Source of the DNA: Pseudomonas serbica
GTDB lineage: Bacteria > Pseudomonadota > Gammaproteobacteria > Pseudomonadales > Pseudomonadaceae
Length of the DNA stretch: 64,000 bases
Reading direction: 5' to 3'
Assembly (NCBI RefSeq): GCF_028823535.1
Contig: NZ_JAQIYM010000002.1
Span: 186,001 to 250,000, forward strand
How positions within the stretch are numbered: position 1 is the stretch's first letter; every line of letters begins with the position of its first letter. The position numbers and the translations under genes are program-made. The notes below the pieces were generated by a model, which worked only from the letters and a program-made list of their open reading frames with translations, searched no databases and was not told the DNA's origin. Below, one piece after another: positions 60,078-64,000 of the stretch.

Positions 60078-62474
60078 ATGAAGACAACCATCGAATTGCC
60101 TCTCCTGCCATTGCGTGATGTCGTGGTTTATCCGCACATGGTTATCCCGCTGTTCGTGGGGCGCGAGAAATCCATCGAAGCCCTCGAGGCCGCGATGACG
60201 GGCGACAAGCAGATCCTTCTGCTGGCCCAGAGAAACCCTGCAGACGACGATCCCGGCGAAGACGCACTTTACCGTGTAGGTACGATTGCGACCGTTCTGC
60301 AGCTGCTCAAGCTGCCTGACGGCACGGTCAAGGTTCTGGTCGAAGGCGAGCAGCGCGGCGCCGTGGAGCGCTTCAGCGAAGTGGACGGCCACTGCCGTGC
60401 CGAAGTGTCGTTGATCGACGAGGTCGACGCGCCGGAGCGCGAGTCGGAAGTGTTCGTTCGCAGCCTGCTGTCGCAGTTCGAACAATATGTGCAGTTGGGC
60501 AAGAAAGTCCCGGCTGAGGTCCTGTCGTCGCTCAACAGCATCGACGAACCAGGTCGCCTGGTCGACACCATGGCCGCGCACATGGCGCTGAAAATCGAGC
60601 AGAAGCAGGAAATTCTCGAAATCATCGACCTGTCGGCCCGTGTTGAGCACGTCCTGGCCCTGCTGGATGCCGAGATCGATCTGCTGCAGGTCGAAAAGCG
60701 CATTCGCGGTCGTGTCAAAAAGCAAATGGAGCGCAGTCAGCGCGAGTACTACCTGAATGAGCAGATGAAGGCCATTCAGAAAGAACTCGGTGACAGCGAC
60801 GAAGGGCATAACGAAGTCGAAGAGCTGAAAAAGCGCATCGATGCCGCCGGCCTGCCGAAAGACGCGCTCGCCAAGGCCACTGCCGAGCTGAACAAGCTCA
60901 AGCAGATGTCGCCGATGTCTGCCGAAGCGACAGTGGTTCGTTCCTACATCGACTGGCTGGTCCAGGTGCCGTGGAAGGCCCAGAGCAAGGTACGCCTTGA
61001 TCTGGCCCGCGCAGAAGACATTCTCGACGCCGATCACTATGGCCTCGAAGAGGTCAAGGAACGCATTCTCGAATACCTCGCCGTGCAGAAGCGCGTGAAG
61101 AAGATTCGTGGTCCGGTCTTGTGCCTGGTAGGTCCTCCAGGGGTGGGTAAAACCTCGCTGGCGGAGTCCATTGCACACGCCACCAACCGTAAATTCGTGC
61201 GAATGGCCCTCGGTGGCGTGCGCGATGAAGCGGAAATTCGTGGTCATCGCCGTACTTATATCGGTTCGATGCCAGGAAGATTGATTCAAAAAATGACAAA
61301 AGTGGGTGTGCGCAACCCGCTGTTCCTGCTCGATGAAATCGACAAGATGGGCAGCGACATGCGTGGCGATCCAGCGTCGGCGTTGCTGGAGGTGCTCGAT
61401 CCCGAGCAAAACCACAACTTCAACGATCACTATCTGGAAGTCGATTACGACCTGTCAGATGTGATGTTCCTGTGCACCTCCAACTCCATGAACATTCCAC
61501 CGGCACTGCTGGACCGGATGGAAGTGATTCGTCTGCCCGGCTACACCGAAGACGAGAAGATCAACATCGCCGTCAAGTACCTCTCGCCCAAGCAGATCAC
61601 GGCCAACGGCCTGAAGAAAGGCGAGCTGGAATTCGACGCCGAAGCGATCCGCGATATCATCCGCTATTACACACGCGAAGCCGGTGTACGGGGCCTGGAG
61701 CGCCAGATTGCCAAGGTTTGCCGCAAGGCGGTCAAAGAGCATGCGCTGGAAAAACGCTTCTCCGTCAAGGTCACTGCGGACGATCTGGAACACTTCCTGG
61801 GCGTGCGTAAATTCCGCTACGGCCTGGCAGAGCAACAGGACCAGATCGGTCAGGTAACCGGCTTGGCGTGGACCCAGGTGGGCGGTGAATTGCTGACCAT
61901 CGAAGCCGCTGTCGTTCCGGGCAAAGGCCAGTTGATCAAGACCGGTTCCCTGGGTGACGTGATGGTCGAATCGATCACCGCGGCCCTGACCGTTGTGCGC
62001 AGCCGGGCGAAGAGCCTGGGCATTCCCCTGGACTTCCACGAGAAGCGCGACACGCACATCCACATGCCGGAAGGGGCGACCCCCAAGGACGGCCCTAGCG
62101 CTGGCGTGGGCATGTGCACGGCATTGGTCTCGGCATTGACCGGCATCCCTGTGCGTGCGGATGTCGCCATGACGGGTGAAATTACCCTGCGTGGCCAGGT
62201 ATTGGCGATTGGTGGCTTGAAGGAAAAACTGCTTGCTGCGCATCGTGGCGGAATCAAGACCGTGATCATTCCTGAAGAGAATGTTCGCGATTTGAAGGAA
62301 ATTCCGGACAATATCAAGCAAGATCTTCAGATTAAACCAGTTAAATGGATTGACGAGGTCCTGCAAATTGCGCTGCAATACGCCCCGGAGCCCTTACCGG
62401 ATGTGGCTCCGGAGATAGTCGCGAAGGATGAGAAACGTGACGCAGATTCTAAGGAAAGAATTAGCACGCATTAG
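60078..62474 (+). CDS. lon: ATP-dependent protease Lon
   Basis: Lon degrades misfolded and regulatory proteins. The 798-residue protein has the N-terminal substrate domain ([21 protein letters not shown]), Walker A GPPGVGKT near 358, Walker [10 protein letters not shown], and the C-terminal Ser-Lys protease with Ser674 ([11 protein letters not shown]) and Lys717 (GGLKEKLL). The ATG has AGAGGCG about nine bases upstream. It lies after clpX and before hupB, as in E. coli. Confidence 0.98.
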   Translation: MKTTIELPLLPLRDVVVYPHMVIPLFVGREKSIEALEAAMTGDKQILLLAQRNPADDDPGEDALYRVGTIATVLQLLKLPDGTVKVLVEGEQRGAVERFSEVDGHCRAEVSLIDEVDAPERESEVFVRSLLSQFEQYVQLGKKVPAEVLSSLNSIDEPGRLVDTMAAHMALKIEQKQEILEIIDLSARVEHVLALLDAEIDLLQVEKRIRGRVKKQMERSQREYYLNEQMKAIQKELGDSDEGHNEVEELKKRIDAAGLPKDALAKATAELNKLKQMSPMSAEATVVRSYIDWLVQVPWKAQSKVRLDLARAEDILDADHYGLEEVKERILEYLAVQKRVKKIRGPVLCLVGPPGVGKTSLAESIAHATNRKFVRMALGGVRDEAEIRGHRRTYIGSMPGRLIQKMTKVGVRNPLFLLDEIDKMGSDMRGDPASALLEVLDPEQNHNFNDHYLEVDYDLSDVMFLCTSNSMNIPPALLDRMEVIRLPGYTEDEKINIAVKYLSPKQITANGLKKGELEFDAEAIRDIIRYYTREAGVRGLERQIAKVCRKAVKEHALEKRFSVKVTADDLEHFLGVRKFRYGLAEQQDQIGQVTGLAWTQVGGELLTIEAAVVPGKGQLIKTGSLGDVMVESITAALTVVRSRAKSLGIPLDFHEKRDTHIHMPEGATPKDGPSAGVGMCTALVSALTGIPVRADVAMTGEITLRGQVLAIGGLKEKLLAAHRGGIKTVIIPEENVRDLKEIPDNIKQDLQIKPVKWIDEVLQIALQYAPEPLPDVAPEIVAKDEKRDADSKERISTH

Positions 62475-62499
62475 TACGTATTTGCCTGGGGGGCTTCCT

Positions 62500-62529
62500 T
62501 GACAGCTTTTTAGAGCCCTTGTTATAAAG
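62500..62529 (+). promoter_or_regulatory. sigma70 promoter of hupB
   Basis: TTGACA at 62500-62505 and TATAAA at 62524-62529 are near-perfect hexamers with an 18-base spacer, 95 bases before the hupB start. The -10 lies inside an imperfect AGAGCC/GGCTCT hairpin that could also act as lon terminator. Confidence 0.8.
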
Positions 62530-62623
62530 CGGCTCTTAAGTGTCTGTAGGCCATTCAGCACTCGTTTTTGCTTTCACCAAAAAAACTTAGAATCATACTC
62601 AAATAGATATAAGGGGACTTAGA

Positions 62624-62896
62624 GTGAACAAGTCGGAACTGATTGATGCTATCGCTGCATCCGCTGATATCCCGAAAGCTGCTGCTGGCCGTGCGCTGGA
62701 CGCTGTAATCGAATCCGTCACTGGCGCTCTCAAGGCCGGCGACTCCGTGGTTCTGGTTGGTTTCGGTACTTTCTCCGTAACTGATCGTCCAGCTCGCATC
62801 GGTCGTAACCCACAGACCGGCAAGACGCTGGAAATCGCAGCTGCCAAAAAACCAGGTTTCAAAGCCGGTAAAGCACTGAAAGAAGCTGTCAACTAA
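62624..62896 (+). CDS. hupB: DNA-binding protein HU-beta
   Basis: HU is a histone-like dimer that bends DNA. The 90-residue protein shows the full family pattern: [21 protein letters not shown], the dimer helices, [25 protein letters not shown] arm with the intercalating proline, and the C-terminal [16 protein letters not shown]. It starts with GTG at 62624, AAGGGG upstream. It has its own strong promoter. Confidence 0.98.
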   Translation: MNKSELIDAIAASADIPKAAAGRALDAVIESVTGALKAGDSVVLVGFGTFSVTDRPARIGRNPQTGKTLEIAAAKKPGFKAGKALKEAVN

Positions 62897-62947
62897 GTTC
62901 CATTCAGGTTTTTGCCTATCCGGGTCGGGGTCATGCCTGACCTGGCA

Positions 62948-63027
62948 GCGGAGCGGTAGTCCAGTCGGCAGTTTGCCGGTCCGAGACGCCGAGGCTCGCA
63001 CAGTCGAGTCATCGGTCCGCTCCGCCA
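62948..63027 (+). pseudogene. degenerate tRNA-Asp-like element with encoded CCA
   Basis: The segment starts GGAGCGGTAGTCCAGTCGG at 62950 and ends CCGCTCCGCCA at 63027. These ends match pseudomonad tRNA-Asp (known start GGAGCGGTAGTTCAGTCGG and end CCGCTCCGCCA) almost exactly, and the 7-bp acceptor stem is extended by GC pairs to nine (62948-62956 with 63017-63025). The interior has diverged: the D stem and T stem no longer pair, the loop that would hold the anticodon reads CCGAGAC, and the sequence instead folds into two hairpins. I regard it as a tRNA relic, possibly still made into a structured RNA. Confidence 0.7.
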
Positions 63028-63036
63028 GTTACGAGA

Positions 63037-63062
63037 AGGCGCATCCTCGGATGCGCCTTTCT
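63037..63062 (+). terminator. terminator after hupB and the tRNA-like element
   Basis: AAGGCGCATCC, TCGG-centred loop, GGATGCGCCTT and TTCTTC form a stable stem with a T-rich tail. Confidence 0.9.
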
Positions 63063-63128
63063 TCTATCCGGATTCTACCCACGCTCCACGGTTGCCTAAT
63101 TTGAAGTTCAACCGTTTATGGGGGACGC

Positions 63129-64000
63129 ATGCTGCAAAATATCAGGGACAATTCACAAGGCTGGATTGCCAAGACCATTATCGGGGTCATCGTTGCACTG
63201 ATGGCCTTGACCGGTTTCGACGCCATTTTCCAGGCCACGACGAGCAAGAACGAAGCGGCGAAGGTCAATGGTGAAGAAATCAGCCAGAACGAGCTGAGCC
63301 AGGCGGTCGATATGCAACGCCGTCAACTCATGCAACAGCTGGGCAAGGATTTCGATGCCTCCTTGCTCGACGAAAAAATGCTGCGCGAATCGGCCCTCAA
63401 AGGCCTGATCGACCGCAAGCTGCTGCTGCAAGGCGCAGAAAACTCCAAATTCGCTTTCTCCGAAGCGGCGCTGGACCAGGTCATCCTGCAAACACCCGAA
63501 TTCCAGGTGGATGGCAAGTTCAGCCCTGAGCGCTTCGATCAGGTGATTCGTCAACTCGGCTACAGCCGCATGCAGTTCCGCCAGATGCTGGCCCAGGAAA
63601 TGCTGATCGGACAACTGCGCGCCGGTTTGGCGGGTAGCGGTTTCGTCACCGATGCACAGGTCCTGGCTTTTGCCCGTCTGGAAAAACAGACCCGCGATTT
63701 CGCTTCCCTGAACATCAAGGTCGACCCGTCATCCGTGAAGGTGACCGACGAAGAGGTCAAGGCCTATTACGACGAGCACGCCAAGGAATTCATGACGCCG
63801 GACCAGGTGGTCATCGATTACCTGGAGTTGAAGAAGGCTTCCTTCTTTGATCAGGTCAGCGTCAAGGACGAGGACCTGCAAGCGGCGTATCAGAAAGAAA
63901 CCGCGAACCTGGCCGAACAACGCCGGGCTGCGCACATTCTGATCGAAGTGAACGACAAGACCACCGAAGCACAGGCCAAGGCCAAGATCGAAGAGATCCA
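63129..64000 (+). CDS. ppiD: peptidyl-prolyl isomerase D (PpiD), N-terminal part
   Basis: PpiD is an inner-membrane-anchored periplasmic chaperone of the parvulin family that helps proteins leave the Sec translocon. The visible 290 residues start MLQNIRDNSQGWIAKTIIGVIVALMALTGFDAIF (one membrane anchor), continue with a SurA-like helical region (EAAKVNGEEISQNELSQAVDMQRRQL), and reach the first part of the parvulin-like domain (RAAHILIEV). The gene continues beyond the window. The ATG at 63129 has GGGGGA upstream. Its position after hupB is conserved. Confidence 0.96.
   Translation, partial: MLQNIRDNSQGWIAKTIIGVIVALMALTGFDAIFQATTSKNEAAKVNGEEISQNELSQAVDMQRRQLMQQLGKDFDASLLDEKMLRESALKGLIDRKLLLQGAENSKFAFSEAALDQVILQTPEFQVDGKFSPERFDQVIRQLGYSRMQFRQMLAQEMLIGQLRAGLAGSGFVTDAQVLAFARLEKQTRDFASLNIKVDPSSVKVTDEEVKAYYDEHAKEFMTPDQVVIDYLELKKASFFDQVSVKDEDLQAAYQKETANLAEQRRAAHILIEVNDKTTEAQAKAKIEEI

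Noticed and set aside
59985-61430. Long open frame antisense to lon (481 codons)
   Set aside because: It mirrors the codon pattern of lon, has no ribosome site, and its product shows no family pattern while the opposite strand is clearly Lon.
62948-63027. Functional tRNA gene
   Set aside because: D and T stems do not pair and the anticodon loop lacks T33, so it is not counted as a working tRNA.
1-64000. Prophage, integron, toxin-antitoxin or defence island
   Set aside because: No integrase, transposase, cas, restriction or recognisable toxin genes; gene content and composition are those of the core genome.

Overview
The window is a chromosomal segment of a fluorescent-group Pseudomonas (P. 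fluorescens lineage). Evidence: arginine-type EF-P (Arg32) next to EarP; the order apeB-rluA-minEDC-lpxL; the series tRNA cluster-tig-clpP-clpX-lon-hupB-ppiD; the pycR/pycA/pycB block beside an rpiR-type regulator; and several families of short palindromic REP/REPIN repeats typical of this group. Codon use and base composition look uniform. I saw no prophage, insertion sequence, integron, CRISPR array or recognisable defence island, so this is almost entirely core genome.

Layout. 1-5.4 kb: Gre-type factor, EarP and EF-P (translation of polyproline stretches), then the organic-peroxide pair ohr/ohrR with palindromic operators, then a LysR regulator divergent from a TauE-type exporter. 6-12.3 kb: a LysR regulator divergent from two tandem DUF1127 genes, a YcaQ-type DNA glycosylase, class II DAHP synthase, a SpeE-like protein and a crotonase. 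12.3-24.7 kb: cold-shock type DEAD helicase with a long leader, a large MscS channel, a 58-residue membrane protein, ApeB, a probable glycosyltransferase that carries a copy of the apeB leader, RluA, MinE/D/C, LpxL and a patatin. 24.7-33.7 kb: a complete urate-to-glyoxylate pathway (two Tsx-like porins, NCS2 permease, PuuD, AllA, Alc, UraD, PuuE and divergent UraH). Its divergent control region holds two TTGTnTACAA palindromes.

33.7-41.8 kb: RccR-type regulator, a small basic protein whose 3' end overlaps pycR, pycR, and the two-subunit pyruvate carboxylase behind a leader with two tandem hairpins; then an AI-2E family transporter and three small or low-complexity proteins. The neighbourhood links purine breakdown to glyoxylate with glyoxylate/pyruvate-node control. 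42-53.3 kb: AroE-like dehydrogenase, YceH, two overlapping acyl-CoA dehydrogenases, DUF1993, SstT, an MFS pump, a NhaR-like regulator, a lipoprotein, TerC, a C39-peptidase-like lipoprotein lacking the expected Cys and His, and two small acidic proteins. 53.3-64 kb: PBP7-type endopeptidase, FolD, a tRNA operon (Arg, His, Leu, His), trigger factor, ClpP, ClpX, Lon (with a good heat-shock sigma32-type promoter), HupB, a degenerate tRNA-Asp-like element ending in CCA, and the start of PpiD.

No obviously new multi-gene system is present. The most unusual items are the tRNA-Asp-like relic after hupB, the 56-bp leader duplicated between apeB and the glycosyltransferase-like gene, the pseudo-C39 lipoprotein with its two small acidic neighbours, and the paired hairpins in the pycA leader. 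Family assignments rest on motif recognition by eye, without any database search.
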